Assembly: GCA_964458385.1 (NCBI GenBank)
Contig: CAYWIS010000019.1
Location: forward strand, 1-49,652
DNA: 49,652 nt
From: JAHWKS01 sp964458385
GTDB taxonomy: Bacteria; Planctomycetota; Planctomycetia; Pirellulales; Pirellulaceae
Reading direction: 5' to 3'
Below, piece after piece: positions 17,021 through 26,630 of the stretch. How positions within the stretch are numbered: the first letter of the stretch is position 1; each line of letters opens with the position of its first letter. The notes below the pieces were generated by a model. It worked only from the letters and a program-made list of their open reading frames with translations. It did no database searches and was not told the DNA's origin. The translations under genes and the position numbers were made by a program.

Positions 17021-19987
17021 TTACTGCAAGGAACCAAGGTACTCGAGAAGATCGGCGACTTGCTGTACGGTCAAATCGCGGAGGAGCAATTCGGGCATCA
17101 ACGACTGCTGTTGAGGAGCCAACAGCTCAACTTCCTCTGCGGGCACGCGTAGAACCTGGTTTTGCGCGTCTTTGAGCACCACCTCTTGAGCGCTCCGCTC
17201 CACAAGCAAGCCTGTTAGCACGCGGCCATCGCTGGTTTCGACCAGGTACGTCACGTACTTAGGGTCGATCGATTTCGAAGGCGAAAGAATGCTCTCCAGC
17301 AGTTGCGCGCGATTATACTTTCGCCCGATCTGCGTCAGATCGGGCCCAAGCTCAACCCCTTCGCCGCCAATGCGATGACAATTCTTGCATTGAAGGCCGC
17401 CGGCAGAGAACCAAAGCTCCTTGCCCCGCGCGGCGTCGCCCGGCATGGCAAGAATCTGCTCCACCGGCGCCGCGTTGCCTAACCGCTTTACTCGCTGTTC
17501 GACGGGCACAAAGCGTTCGAACAGGTCGCGGATGCTTGCCTCTGCGTGTTCCGCGCCGCGCGTGACGGCAAGTTTGGCGATCGGAGCAGGCAGCTCCGAT
17601 TCATCAACGGCGCGCAGCAGCATCAGTGCGCCGCTGGTGGACGCCAGCAAGCTATCGATCCGCGGCGCGGCCTCTTCGACGCGTTTGGCCTGTTGAAGCT
17701 GGTGAAGCCGATCCGTATCGGCCTGACGTAACTGGGTGAGCGCCTCGCGCCCTGAGGTATCGGCGTTCGTGTCTTGGGGAAGCTGACGAATCCACGCGTA
17801 GATCAACTCGAGTCCTTCGCGGTCGATTTCGGTTGACCCAAGATGCGGCATATGGCCATTACCGAGCTTGGCCATGCGATACCAAAGAACCGAGCGAAAC
17901 GGATCGCCCGGCGCAATGACCGCCGCGCTGTGAATCCCAAATGTGCCTTGGGTTGGGCGCGCCCCCAGCATGTTCGTCTCTTCCAGGGGCAGGTCGTAGG
18001 TCATCTTCGAGAGAACCGCGCCTCCGGCGTGCATGCGGTGGCAATGAGAACAATTGACGTGCAGGTAAGCGCGGGCGCGGTCATCAAGATTCGCCGCCTT
18101 GTTGTGCGGATCGGCCAGCGGTCGCCGCTGGGCGGGAAGCACCGGCTTAGCAAACAACCGCATTTGCGCCAACGCGTCCAATTGCGAGGCGACCGCGTCG
18201 CCGTAGCCATGCTCCTTATCCAATTGCGACGCATGGAAGCCCAAAGGCGGTCCCGACCATTTATTGTGGCAACGTTGACATTCCGCACGGCTGGCGTAAC
18301 GCCATGTTTGCCGGCGTCGTCCTTCGGGCGAGTGCGGATCGACCACCTCAAAGACCGCTTCAGCGCCGGCCGATCCGACCAAAACGGCGTCTGTTTGATC
18401 TTCGTTCCAGCGGTAGGTGTAAGGTTGCCATTCCAGGCCGTCAAAGTGCAAGATTTGGGTTTCGATGCGCCGGCGGCTGGACGGATTGCCGTGCTCCATT
18501 TCTAGCGAGAGCGTTTTCGCCAACACCGAGTCTTTGGCGAAGGTCCAGGTTGCGCCGTGCGGCTGAATTTGGCCGTCGCCGGGCACAGCGACGAAACGTT
18601 CGGCAACGGCGTAGTCGGCCCAAGGTTCAGCATTGATCGAATAAGGAGTCACCCCGGACGCGGGCGTGTGTTCGGCTACTGAAGTGAACAGCCCCGTTTG
18701 GCTAAGCCTGGCAGGAAAGGCGTGCTGTTGGCCTTGCTGCGGATTGGGCGCCAAGCGGTGGATTGTGCCCGCAGCGTGATCCAGCAGGTAGCATTCCCCC
18801 GCGTGATCTTCGCCAAAGCTGACGATGCGATGGGTCGTGTCGGCAATTTCGCGATGGTCAACCACCTGCCCGTTCTGATACCGAAAAGCCCACACCTTGC
18901 CCGTGTCGTAATCTCCGTAGAGGTGCGCGCCGGTAAGCTCTTTCAGCCGAGCGCCGTAGTAGGTCAAACCTTCGGTAATAGATGACGATTCGGAATGAGG
19001 GTGCTCAATGAGCGGCGGCAAAATGGGGGTTGGTCCGCGCGGCCATTCAGCATGGGTGAGTTGGCTTCCTTCCATTACCGCCCAGCCATAGTTGCCGCCG
19101 CGCTCCACGCGATGCAGCATCTCCCAGAGCTCCCAGCCCACATCGCCCACCCACAGGTCGCCCGTTTGACGATCGAAGCTCATACGCCACGGGTTACGCA
19201 GACCATAGGCCCAGATTTCTCCCCGTGCGCCCTTGTGCCCAACGAAGGGGTTGTCGGCGGGAATGCGATAATTCCGTTGGTCGTCGTCGGGAAAGTCGTC
19301 TCCCTCCACATCGATTCGCAGAATGGCCGACAGCACATTGCTCAAATCTTGACCGGCGCGCAGCGGGTCAGGCGGGTTTGCTGGGCCTCCATCGCCCGTC
19401 GAAATGTACAAGTAGCCGTCCGGTCCAAATTTCAGGCAGCATCCGTTATGGCCGCCCGAAAGCCAAGTGAGGATCGTCCTTTCGCTAGCGGGGTCAAGGG
19501 TGGGCGGCTCGGTGTCGTTTACACGAAACCGCGCCACATGGGTGCCGTCTGGCAGATTTGGCGCCTTGATATAGCAAACGTAGCAGTAGCGGTTCTCTTC
19601 AAAACGCGGGTGAAAGGCGAGGGCGTAGACCTGCTGAACCCCCGCAATTTCTTTTGCCAGATCAATGGCTAAATCGGCCTCCTTTACATCGGGCTGATTG
19701 GGGAAGGAGAAAATCTTGCCCGACTGTTCGACGATAAACAGCCGATCGCTTCCCGGCGCTGCGACCAGATCCAGACATTGATGAAACCGGAGCGAGGGGA
19801 ACGCCCGTTCGGTCACATACGGAGGCGGCGGCTCGGGCGATCCGGTAATGCGCGAGGTGGTCCACGGCGCTCGCTGGGGGAACTCTGGCTGGGGCGACTC
19901 GGCGCCGCTGCGTTCGGGCCATCCCAGCAGCAAGCACAGCAGCCAGGCGCATACGACGTTCAACCGTCTGGCAATACTCATGGTCAT
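17021..19987 (-). CDS. Glucose/sorbosone dehydrogenase-like protein fused to three-haem cytochrome region
   Basis: 988-aa secreted fusion with an N-terminal signal (VVCAWLLCLLLGWPERSGA). Residues about 65-420 form a PQQ-dependent sugar dehydrogenase-type beta-propeller (GGHNGCCLKFGPDGYLYISTGDGG, AYGLRNPWRMSFDRQTGDLWVGDVG, ERGGNYGWAVMEG). The middle region carries CQRCH (about 569) and CSHCH (about 644) as in di-haem proteins. The C-terminal part has CKNCHRIGGEG (about 865) followed by the planctomycete haem-binding tail (LGPDLTQIGRKYNRAQLLESILSPSKSIDPKY). It probably oxidises a sugar or aldose in the periplasm and passes electrons along its own haems. PQQ use is inferred. Confidence 0.88.
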   Translation of the reverse strand: MTMSIARRLNVVCAWLLCLLLGWPERSGAESPQPEFPQRAPWTTSRITGSPEPPPPYVTERAFPSLRFHQCLDLVAAPGSDRLFIVEQSGKIFSFPNQPDVKEADLAIDLAKEIAGVQQVYALAFHPRFEENRYCYVCYIKAPNLPDGTHVARFRVNDTEPPTLDPASERTILTWLSGGHNGCCLKFGPDGYLYISTGDGGPANPPDPLRAGQDLSNVLSAILRIDVEGDDFPDDDQRNYRIPADNPFVGHKGARGEIWAYGLRNPWRMSFDRQTGDLWVGDVGWELWEMLHRVERGGNYGWAVMEGSQLTHAEWPRGPTPILPPLIEHPHSESSSITEGLTYYGARLKELTGAHLYGDYDTGKVWAFRYQNGQVVDHREIADTTHRIVSFGEDHAGECYLLDHAAGTIHRLAPNPQQGQQHAFPARLSQTGLFTSVAEHTPASGVTPYSINAEPWADYAVAERFVAVPGDGQIQPHGATWTFAKDSVLAKTLSLEMEHGNPSSRRRIETQILHFDGLEWQPYTYRWNEDQTDAVLVGSAGAEAVFEVVDPHSPEGRRRQTWRYASRAECQRCHNKWSGPPLGFHASQLDKEHGYGDAVASQLDALAQMRLFAKPVLPAQRRPLADPHNKAANLDDRARAYLHVNCSHCHRMHAGGAVLSKMTYDLPLEETNMLGARPTQGTFGIHSAAVIAPGDPFRSVLWYRMAKLGNGHMPHLGSTEIDREGLELIYAWIRQLPQDTNADTSGREALTQLRQADTDRLHQLQQAKRVEEAAPRIDSLLASTSGALMLLRAVDESELPAPIAKLAVTRGAEHAEASIRDLFERFVPVEQRVKRLGNAAPVEQILAMPGDAARGKELWFSAGGLQCKNCHRIGGEGVELGPDLTQIGRKYNRAQLLESILSPSKSIDPKYVTYLVETSDGRVLTGLLVERSAQEVVLKDAQNQVLRVPAEEVELLAPQQQSLMPELLLRDLTVQQVADLLEYLGSLQ

Positions 19988-20142
19988 GCGACGCGTCTCA
20001 CCTGATGCTTGAAAAGCACAATTCTCGCGCGAGTTTCCGCCACGCTACGTAGTTCGCCGTCGGCGGGCGCTGGCGGCGACGCGGGACTATCTTAACAAGC
20101 AGAATCAAGGCGTGCAGCGACAGACGACGTCGCCGGCAAGAT

Positions 20143-22230
20143 TCACTCGGTAACGGTCACAACCAGCGGCCGGGCGGCAAAGGTGGTTTTCATCACGAAG
20201 TTAATCGACACGTGGGCCATCACGGGAACAAGCTGCCTTTCAACCAGCGGTGTGTTGGCCGCCGCCGTGAGTGTGATGCGTCCCTGAACGGCGCCGCCGG
20301 TGAGTAGCGTCTGGCTCTGCCCTGCGTCTAAGGTTACGCCTTCGGGAAGCGCATCGCCGTAGACGCTGTTAAGATGCCGGTAGGCGACGTCGAGCGTGAT
20401 GTTCTTGTCAAAGCCTTCGGCTCGCTCGACAGTGACGTCTAACGACTTCGATTCGCCACGCTTGAGCGTAATTTCGTAGGTGCTGAGCGTAACGGAGCGC
20501 ACGTCGCCGGGAGCGCCAACCGAAACCGTATGCATCTCGACGGGCCAGTGGCCACGGCCGCCGCCGGGGAGATAGATCTCCTGGTAGGGTAAGGCCACAG
20601 CGGTGATCTCTCGCGCGGAGCCGTCTTCGTTTGGCAGGACGGCGGTTCCGGTGATCGTGATGTTCGCCGCGCCCATCGGGGCGTCGGGCGCTGCGTGAAG
20701 AAAGATGCAGCCGTCTTGCCCCTTCCCTCCCAGAATGCGCCCACAATCGGCGGTAACTCCCGGAGGCAGTCCCGTAACCGCAAGCTGCACCTCGCCGTCG
20801 AATCCATTTTTGCGCACAGCGCGAACAAAGATCACGCTGCTGGCGCCGGGCGCCAAGAGCGTCTTATCGGTGTCGGCGTAGAGTTCGAAGCATGGTTCGC
20901 TGCGGGTGATCTTCAGGAAGTAGACGAACGACGCGCCGCCCCGCAGGTGCAGATCACGCAGTTCAACAACGTATTTGCCGTCGGCCGGCGCCGTCCAATT
21001 GTCGATCCCCGAATCGGCGTATCGGCGTTTGCCGATCTGAAAATCGTCGTTCACTTGCAATTGCTGCCCGTTTTCATTGAGGAGCCGCAGGTGCGAATCG
21101 AGCGACGATTGCTGCCGCCGGGCGATCACTTCTAGCGAGAACTTCTCTCCCTTCTTGGCCTCAAAGACGTAACAATCCATGTCGCCTTCCGATTCCAGGC
21201 GGCCGTTGACGCCGGCGGGCACGGTGATCGGCTGTGCGCTGGCGGGCGTATTGTTATCGCCTGCCGCTTCGGTGATCAGTGGCGTATCGGCGATTACGAC
21301 CGGCGCCGGGTTCGTGTGACCGTCGCCCCAGGGCAGCGGAAGCCACGCGGGGCCGGGCGCCGCATCGGCGCCGAGAGTCAGCGTCGTCGCCGCATCAGCC
21401 GGAAGGTGATAGCCGATCAACTCCAACCGCGTGTCGGAGCCCGGCGCCACGCCCAGCGGAAATACATTGGTCACTAGGGGACGGTCGGAGATCTCAATGC
21501 AGTACTGCCAGAACTGATTGCCGTGATAACGTACGTCGCGAATCTCCAAGAGGTAGTCGCCTGCGTGCTCAAACGTGTAGGTGATAAGTGGATCGCCGTA
21601 GAAGTGGTTATCCGAGGCGGCCAAGGTCGCTCCGGTTGCGCTGCGTAGCGTCAGGATCGGATCGGCGTGCTGTTGAAGGTCGTGAATCTTGTCCTGTAAC
21701 CGCATGGAGCGAACGTGGAAGCTCAGCGAGGCGCCCGCTTCGACCGTGAACTTGAAGTAGTCCACGTCTTCGGCCTTTTCAATTGCTCCACACACGGCCG
21801 CGGGAATCACAAGGGGTTGGGCTTGCTCGGGCGTGTTGTTGTCGCTGGTTTCCTGAATCACGGGGTCGCGCACAATCACGACCTGACCGAGCGTACTGGC
21901 GCCTTGCGGCGTAACGATGCGAAAGTCGCGCACGCCCAGAGCTGCATCGGGGGCGACGGTGAATCGTACTTGAAGGGTCTCCACCGGCTTGGTGTCGCCA
22001 TCTTTGATCTCGGGCGGCACGACTTCGCCCGTTACACCCTCGCCCGAAACCAGCACCTGGTAGGCTCCGGCCATGGTGTACCGCGAGCGGATCGTGTGCT
22101 GGGAGGTTTGCCCCACTTGCGCGGCGACAGGGTCCAGACTCATCAGCATCGGGTAGGACGTCTGCGCCATCGCCCAAGAGGCCGCCGCGCAGATCCAACT
22201 CGCGGCCAGGAAGGCAGGCGTGGTTTTCAT
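20143..22230 (-). CDS. Secreted protein with two pre-peptidase C-terminal (PPC) domains
   Basis: 695 aa from ATG 22230 (MKTTPAFLAASWICAAASWAMAQ), giving a signal peptide; an upstream in-frame start at 22296 would overlap the DUF1549 gene. Two PPC-type beta domains start near residues 127 and 322, each introduced by a DNNTPEQAQPL or DNNTPASAQPI motif and continuing VDYFKFTVEAGASLSFHV / MDCYVFEAKKGEKFSLEV. The C-terminal part is Ig-like and beta-rich with no catalytic signature. It lies 55 bases downstream of the DUF1549 gene, so it is probably in one operon with it. The likely role is carbohydrate or surface binding in the periplasm; this is inferred. Confidence 0.8.
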   Translation of the reverse strand: MKTTPAFLAASWICAAASWAMAQTSYPMLMSLDPVAAQVGQTSQHTIRSRYTMAGAYQVLVSGEGVTGEVVPPEIKDGDTKPVETLQVRFTVAPDAALGVRDFRIVTPQGASTLGQVVIVRDPVIQETSDNNTPEQAQPLVIPAAVCGAIEKAEDVDYFKFTVEAGASLSFHVRSMRLQDKIHDLQQHADPILTLRSATGATLAASDNHFYGDPLITYTFEHAGDYLLEIRDVRYHGNQFWQYCIEISDRPLVTNVFPLGVAPGSDTRLELIGYHLPADAATTLTLGADAAPGPAWLPLPWGDGHTNPAPVVIADTPLITEAAGDNNTPASAQPITVPAGVNGRLESEGDMDCYVFEAKKGEKFSLEVIARRQQSSLDSHLRLLNENGQQLQVNDDFQIGKRRYADSGIDNWTAPADGKYVVELRDLHLRGGASFVYFLKITRSEPCFELYADTDKTLLAPGASSVIFVRAVRKNGFDGEVQLAVTGLPPGVTADCGRILGGKGQDGCIFLHAAPDAPMGAANITITGTAVLPNEDGSAREITAVALPYQEIYLPGGGRGHWPVEMHTVSVGAPGDVRSVTLSTYEITLKRGESKSLDVTVERAEGFDKNITLDVAYRHLNSVYGDALPEGVTLDAGQSQTLLTGGAVQGRITLTAAANTPLVERQLVPVMAHVSINFVMKTTFAARPLVVTVTE

Positions 22231-22285
22231 CGTGATCCAAAGCGGTAGGCGGGAGGAAGAAAACGAAGGGGAGGAGGCCAGGGCG

Positions 22286-24778
22286 CTAACGTACAAACAG
22301 AAACTGTTTGGAGTTCACCAACGCCCAGAGCAGATCTTCGTAACATTCGGTCGGGCTGGGGCTGGCGGCCAGGAACTCGCGGCTGGCGGCAAGCTCTGCT
22401 TCGGAAGGCGGCCGGCACAAGGTAACAAAGTAGAGTTCGGTGACAATTTCTTCATGCGACTTGTTGTCCGCCACCAGGCGAGCCACGCGGCCTTGCCGAT
22501 CAGAAATCTTCTTGGCCAGGATGTCGCCGTTGAGGGTGTGCAGCGCTTGGGCCAGGTTGGCGTCGGGGGAGCGTTCACACTCGCAAACGGTTGCACGGCG
22601 CGGTTTGGCGAAGGTGGTCAGGAAGTAATCGGGGTACTCCGCGTCGGGCAACTCCGTGGCGCGTGTTCCCTGGGGCAGGTTCTTGAACTTGGTGGGCGAG
22701 CCGGTGGCGTAGTCAATCGCATCCAGCAGCGGCTCGGCCGCCAGGCGTTTGACGCGGTAATGGCTGTAAAAGCGATCGTCGGCGGCATTCGCGGCGGTCG
22801 GCTGTGAACTGAGCTGATACAGCCGCGAAGTCATAATCGTGCGCAGTAACTGCTTGAGGTCGAAGTTGCTTTCGCAGAACTTTGCGGTGAGGGCGTCCAG
22901 GAGTTCGGCGTTCGTCGCAGGATTGGTGGAACGCAAGTCGTCGATCGGCTCGACCAGCCCGCGTCCCAGCAGGTAGCCAAAGTACCGATTGACAACCGAG
23001 CGGGCGAAGAAGTCATTATCCTTGGACGTCAACCACTCGGCTAAGGCGATGCGGCGATCGAGGGGATGCTCCCGTTCGTCGCCGTCCAGGGTGGTTGGCT
23101 TCATCTGCTGCCCTGTGCGTGGGTGACGCACTTCGCCGGTATCGCGCACCACAACCACCTGTTCACGTCCAAACAAACCGAACTCTTCGCTCGTTTTGGT
23201 TCCCACCCGCGCAAAGAACGATGCGAAGCGGTAGTAATCGGCCTGACTGTACTTCTCAAACGGATGGTGATGACACTTGGCGCACTCCAGCCGCACGCCC
23301 AGGAAAAGCTGCGCGGTGGACTCCGTCAGGGCGGAGGAGTCTGTATTGATGCGAAAGTAATTCGCTGGTCCGTTGGAGTAGATCGAGCCTTTGGCCGTAA
23401 TCAACTCGCGCACGAACTGGTCAAACGGCTTGTTCGTGCGGAAGGACTCTTTGATCCAGTTGTGCAGCGCCCACATTCCTTGGTCGCCCAAGGCGCTGCT
23501 GTTGTTGCGGATCAGATCGGACCACTTCAACGTCCACCAGGCGGCGTATTGGTCGTTGTAGATGTCTTGTTGCGGATCGCCGGTCAGGCCGAGCAGACGA
23601 TCGATCAGCTTCTCGCGCTTTTGCGGATCGTCGGAAGCCAGGAACGCGGCGACTTCCTCGCGCGTTGGCGGGCTGCCCAAACAGTCGAAGAAGGCGCGGC
23701 GGATGAAGGTCGAATCGTCGCACAGAGGCGACGGCTCGATGCCCAGTTCGCGGAACTTGGCCGAGGCGAACTCGTCAATGAAGTTGTTGTTTTGCCAGTC
23801 GGCCAGCTCCACCGACTCGGAGTAGGGAATCAGGAACATGGCCACGGCGGCTTGCCCTTCGAAGCGGACCATGATCGGAGCTTGGCCCTTGTCGGCGACG
23901 GTGACCAGCCCCGTATCGGTTACGCTCAGCAGGGCTTCGTCCATCGAGTCAAACCGCGCCCAGGCGGTTACGTCGCGCTGGGCTCCGTCGGAGTAGACTG
24001 CCTCGACTCGTAACTGTTGTTTTTCGCCAATCGTGGCGTTACGACGCGACGGAGTGACAATCACTTTGGTCACTTCGGGCGAGTCCTTCTTGGGCGCTGG
24101 GGCGCCTCCGGCTAACCAATCGCGCAGGATCTGGTAATCGACCGATCCTTTGATCAGTCGTTGCCCGCCGCCATGCGCAACTTGCATGGTGGGCTTGAGG
24201 AGCAACAGGCTTTGCTCAGGCTCAAGTAGGTTCACGCGGCGCTGCGAAGCGTCGCGCACAATGATGTGGTAATCGGCGTCGGCGTCGTAGCCAAAGACCG
24301 AGAGCTTAAAGCCTCCTTTGCCGAACTGGCTGGCGTGGCACGCCGCCGCAGCGCAGCCTTGCTTGTTAAGGATCGGGCGGATGTGTTCGTTGAACCCAAA
24401 CTCGGGCCGCTCAACAACTCCTTCCACCGTCACCGGTGTTTCTACCGTGACGGCGCCTACGGTCACTTGGATGTTGGCGGCTCCATTGCCTGTGGCGAGC
24501 ACGCGTCCCGAAGCGTCGACCACAACGACCGCCTCGTTGCTAGAAACGAATGTGGCTTCGGTGGTCAAGTCGCGCGAGTGCGTTGTTGTTTGCCCGGCGC
24601 TATCAGCCTGTGTAACGATCAGTTGCGCTCGGGCGAAGTTCCCTTGCAAGCGTACTTCGGCCGGTTGCACCACAAAGGCCGTGGCTTGATCGGCGCCCGG
24701 CGCCGCCGTGGCGCTTAACGCGAACAGAACCATTCCCAGAAGCACGCGGAACGAAAGACGACGTGACAAGCGAGGCAC
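22286..24778 (-). CDS. DUF1549/DUF1553 protein with bacterial Ig-like domains
   Basis: 830 aa with a signal peptide (RVLLGMVLFALSATAAPGA). Order: Ig-like (Big_2) domain about 30-125; cytochrome-like domain about 130-235 with CAAAACH, a Cx4CH version of the haem motif that is usual in this subgroup; a second Ig-like domain about 240-320; DUF1549 (about 330-530) with CAKCHHHPFEKYSQADYYRFASFFAR; and DUF1553 (about 580-815) with LAEWLTSKDNDFFARSVVNRYFGYLLGRGLV. These proteins are a hallmark of Planctomycetes, usually paired with DUF1501 proteins, and are suspected to act in extracellular polysaccharide or sulfate-ester breakdown. The DUF1501 partner here is divergent (25196) rather than downstream. 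Confidence 0.9.
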   Translation of the reverse strand: MPRLSRRLSFRVLLGMVLFALSATAAPGADQATAFVVQPAEVRLQGNFARAQLIVTQADSAGQTTTHSRDLTTEATFVSSNEAVVVVDASGRVLATGNGAANIQVTVGAVTVETPVTVEGVVERPEFGFNEHIRPILNKQGCAAAACHASQFGKGGFKLSVFGYDADADYHIIVRDASQRRVNLLEPEQSLLLLKPTMQVAHGGGQRLIKGSVDYQILRDWLAGGAPAPKKDSPEVTKVIVTPSRRNATIGEKQQLRVEAVYSDGAQRDVTAWARFDSMDEALLSVTDTGLVTVADKGQAPIMVRFEGQAAVAMFLIPYSESVELADWQNNNFIDEFASAKFRELGIEPSPLCDDSTFIRRAFFDCLGSPPTREEVAAFLASDDPQKREKLIDRLLGLTGDPQQDIYNDQYAAWWTLKWSDLIRNNSSALGDQGMWALHNWIKESFRTNKPFDQFVRELITAKGSIYSNGPANYFRINTDSSALTESTAQLFLGVRLECAKCHHHPFEKYSQADYYRFASFFARVGTKTSEEFGLFGREQVVVVRDTGEVRHPRTGQQMKPTTLDGDEREHPLDRRIALAEWLTSKDNDFFARSVVNRYFGYLLGRGLVEPIDDLRSTNPATNAELLDALTAKFCESNFDLKQLLRTIMTSRLYQLSSQPTAANAADDRFYSHYRVKRLAAEPLLDAIDYATGSPTKFKNLPQGTRATELPDAEYPDYFLTTFAKPRRATVCECERSPDANLAQALHTLNGDILAKKISDRQGRVARLVADNKSHEEIVTELYFVTLCRPPSEAELAASREFLAASPSPTECYEDLLWALVNSKQFLFVR

Positions 24779-24809
24779 GGCGAAGGTTCCAGGAGGGGAA
24801 GTAGGCGGG

Positions 24810-24832
24810 AGGATTCGAACGTTTCGAGTCCT
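24810..24832. repeat. Inverted repeat near DUF1549 start
   Basis: Arms AGGATTCGAA (24810-24819) and TTCGAGTCCT (24823-24832), 3-base spacer, one mismatch. It lies 32-54 bases upstream of the DUF1549 ATG and could be an operator or a leader hairpin. Confidence 0.55.
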
Positions 24833-24880
24833 GGGAGGGTGGCGATATTATGGCGAATCGCTATGGCCGATTCCATGCTG

Positions 24881-24902
24881 AATCTGCGGCGTTTCGCAGA
24901 TT
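24881..24902 (+). terminator. Terminator-like hairpin in divergent leader
   Basis: Perfect 8-bp stem AATCTGCG / CGCAGATT with 6-base loop GCGTTT, continuing into TTCTTG on the plus strand. No gene lies upstream on that strand, so it would end a short transcript, act as an attenuator, or be a protein site. The structure is seen; the role is not known. Confidence 0.45.
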
Positions 24903-24927
24903 TTCTTGCAATCGTGGCAAGACCCAC

Positions 24928-24947
24928 GCGCGCACTTTTCTGCGCGC
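24928..24947. repeat. GCGCGCA hairpin in divergent leader
   Basis: Perfect 7-bp inverted repeat GCGCGCA-cttttc-TGCGCGC. It could be a structured RNA element or operator in the DUF1549/DUF1501 divergent region. No T-run follows. Confidence 0.45.
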
Positions 24948-25055
24948 CTCGTCGCACAATCAGCGCGCGATGTGCACTTACGCACACGACGTTTCTTTGC
25001 GGACTTCGAAGCTCCGATGGACAAAGGAAACACGCTAATTTCCCAACGATAAATA

Positions 25056-25085
25056 TTGATCTGAGGATAGACGGCTCGCTACAAT
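25056..25085 (+). promoter_or_regulatory. Sigma70-like promoter for DUF1501 gene
   Basis: TTGATC, 18-base spacer, TACAAT. This would give a leader of about 105 bases before the ATG at 25196. Confidence 0.45.
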
Positions 25086-25195
25086 GCCAACGATTTTGGC
25101 CCGGCGGTTCCTGGCGTCGGGCTGCTAGTCGTCTTCGATGAAGCTCCCTCAACCCACCTTGCCGCGATCCTGCCTGCGGCGCGGAGTGAACAGGT

Positions 25196-26521
25196 ATGTT
25201 GGACCTTTGGCCTTATCGCAACGCGACGTGTGAAGGCGTTTCTCGCCGCAGCTTTCTTCAAATTGGCGCCTTGGCGGGTTTGGGGGTCTCGTTGCCGACA
25301 CTCTTGCGCAGCAAGGCGGCTGCCAGGGAGTATGGCGCGCCGCACCGCGATGTGAACTGCATTTTGATTTGGACTCAAGGCGGCACTAGTCATCACGACA
25401 CCTTTGACCCCAAGCCCGAGGCGCCGGTCAGCGTGCGGGGCGAGTTCGGCGTCATCGACACCGCGGTGCCCGGCGTGAAATTTACGGAAATTGTGCCGAA
25501 CCTGGCCAAAGAGTTAGGGCGGTTTGGGCTGCTTCGTGGTTGGAACCCGCAGAACGCGAGCCACGGCCATGCAGACCAATGGGTGATGTCGGGGCGGAGG
25601 TTCAACCCGGCCATTACCTATCCGTGCTTCGGTTCGGTGGTGAGTTACGTTCATGGCTTCAAGTCTGCCTTGCCGCCTTTTGTCCAGTTGGGGGCCAGCA
25701 TTGATCGCCGGTTTGGCGGTGGAACAGCCGGCGTGTTGGGATTGGAGCACAATCCCTTTGAGATGCTTGCGGATCCCAACGCCAAGCAGTTCACGGTGCG
25801 CGACATCACGCCGCCTGCTGGCGTGACGATGGATCGGGTGGATCGCCGTCGCCAGATGTTGGCCAAGGTGGACGAACTCCAACGCCAAGCCGATCTTCAG
25901 CCGGCCGCCTTCGCCGCTCTCGACGAGCACTATCAAACGGCGATCAACATGATCACCGCTCCCGAAACGAAGAAGGCCTTCGCGATTGAGGAAGAAGACG
26001 AGAAGCTGCGCGACGCCTACGGCCGTCATCGTTTTGGACAAAGCTGCTTACTGGCCCGGCGCTTGATTGAGTCGGGAGTGCGGTTTGTCACCGTGACCGA
26101 TGGCGGCTGGGACACCCATGCCAATAACTTCAAAGCCCTGAAAGACAGCCGCATTCCTCCTATCGATCAAGCGTTGCCGCAACTGCTGATTGATCTGGAG
26201 CAGCGGGGCCTGCTCGAAACGACTTTGGTTTGTTGGTTGACCGACTTTGGCCGCACGCCGAAGATCAACTCGGCCAGCGGCCGTGACCACTGGGCTTCCA
26301 CCGGATTCGCGATTATGGCCGGCGCCGGCGTGCCCGGCGGTTCCGTGATTGGCGCCACCGATAATGAAGGCGGCGAAGTGGTGCGCGATCAGTACTACAC
26401 CGACGACATTGCAGCCACGATTTATCATAAACTTGGAATTCCGCTGGATCTGATCGCCCGTAGCCCCGACGGCCGCCCCGTGCGATTGATTGAAGGCCAC
26501 CCGATTCGCGAGTGGATCTGA
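25196..26521 (+). CDS. DUF1501 family Tat-exported protein
   Basis: 441 aa with twin-arginine signal (VSRRSFLQIGALAGLGVSLP) and a GGAG upstream of the ATG. DUF1501 hallmarks are VNCILIWTQGGTSHHDTFDPKPEAP, LRGWNPQNASHGHADQWVMSGRR, GQSCLLARRLIESGVRFVTVTDGGWDTH, CWLTDFGRTPKIN and GRDHWASTGFAIMAGAGVPGG. The fold belongs to the alkaline phosphatase/sulfatase superfamily. The conserved Asp/His residues suggest a metal hydrolase, but no activity is established. It is divergent from the DUF1549 partner and followed by another secreted gene 109 bases downstream. Confidence 0.93.
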   Translation: MLDLWPYRNATCEGVSRRSFLQIGALAGLGVSLPTLLRSKAAAREYGAPHRDVNCILIWTQGGTSHHDTFDPKPEAPVSVRGEFGVIDTAVPGVKFTEIVPNLAKELGRFGLLRGWNPQNASHGHADQWVMSGRRFNPAITYPCFGSVVSYVHGFKSALPPFVQLGASIDRRFGGGTAGVLGLEHNPFEMLADPNAKQFTVRDITPPAGVTMDRVDRRRQMLAKVDELQRQADLQPAAFAALDEHYQTAINMITAPETKKAFAIEEEDEKLRDAYGRHRFGQSCLLARRLIESGVRFVTVTDGGWDTHANNFKALKDSRIPPIDQALPQLLIDLEQRGLLETTLVCWLTDFGRTPKINSASGRDHWASTGFAIMAGAGVPGGSVIGATDNEGGEVVRDQYYTDDIAATIYHKLGIPLDLIARSPDGRPVRLIEGHPIREWI

Positions 26522-26630
26522 ACTCGCTGAACTTTGGGACAAGCCGGGGAATGCCCCAGCGGTAACGCGGATCGACAACCGTTGATTTTTGGGCTCCGCC
26601 TATCCACGAGCGTACTTGGAAGGACATCCT

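Larger units (their letters stand above)
24779..25195. promoter_or_regulatory. Divergent regulatory region with three stem-loops
   Basis: About 420 bases between the DUF1549 and DUF1501 genes. It holds a 10-bp inverted repeat with one mismatch at 24810-24832, an 8-bp perfect hairpin followed by a T-rich stretch at 24881-24902, a 7-bp perfect hairpin at 24928-24947, and a sigma70-like promoter at 25056-25085 reading toward DUF1501. No coding signal was seen. Confidence 0.55.

Noticed and set aside
24811..24832. GGATTCGAAC motif resembling the reverse strand of a tRNA T-arm
   Set aside because: The minus strand has TTCGAATCC but no matching T-stem, and no acceptor, D or anticodon arms fold around it. 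It is better explained as an inverted repeat.
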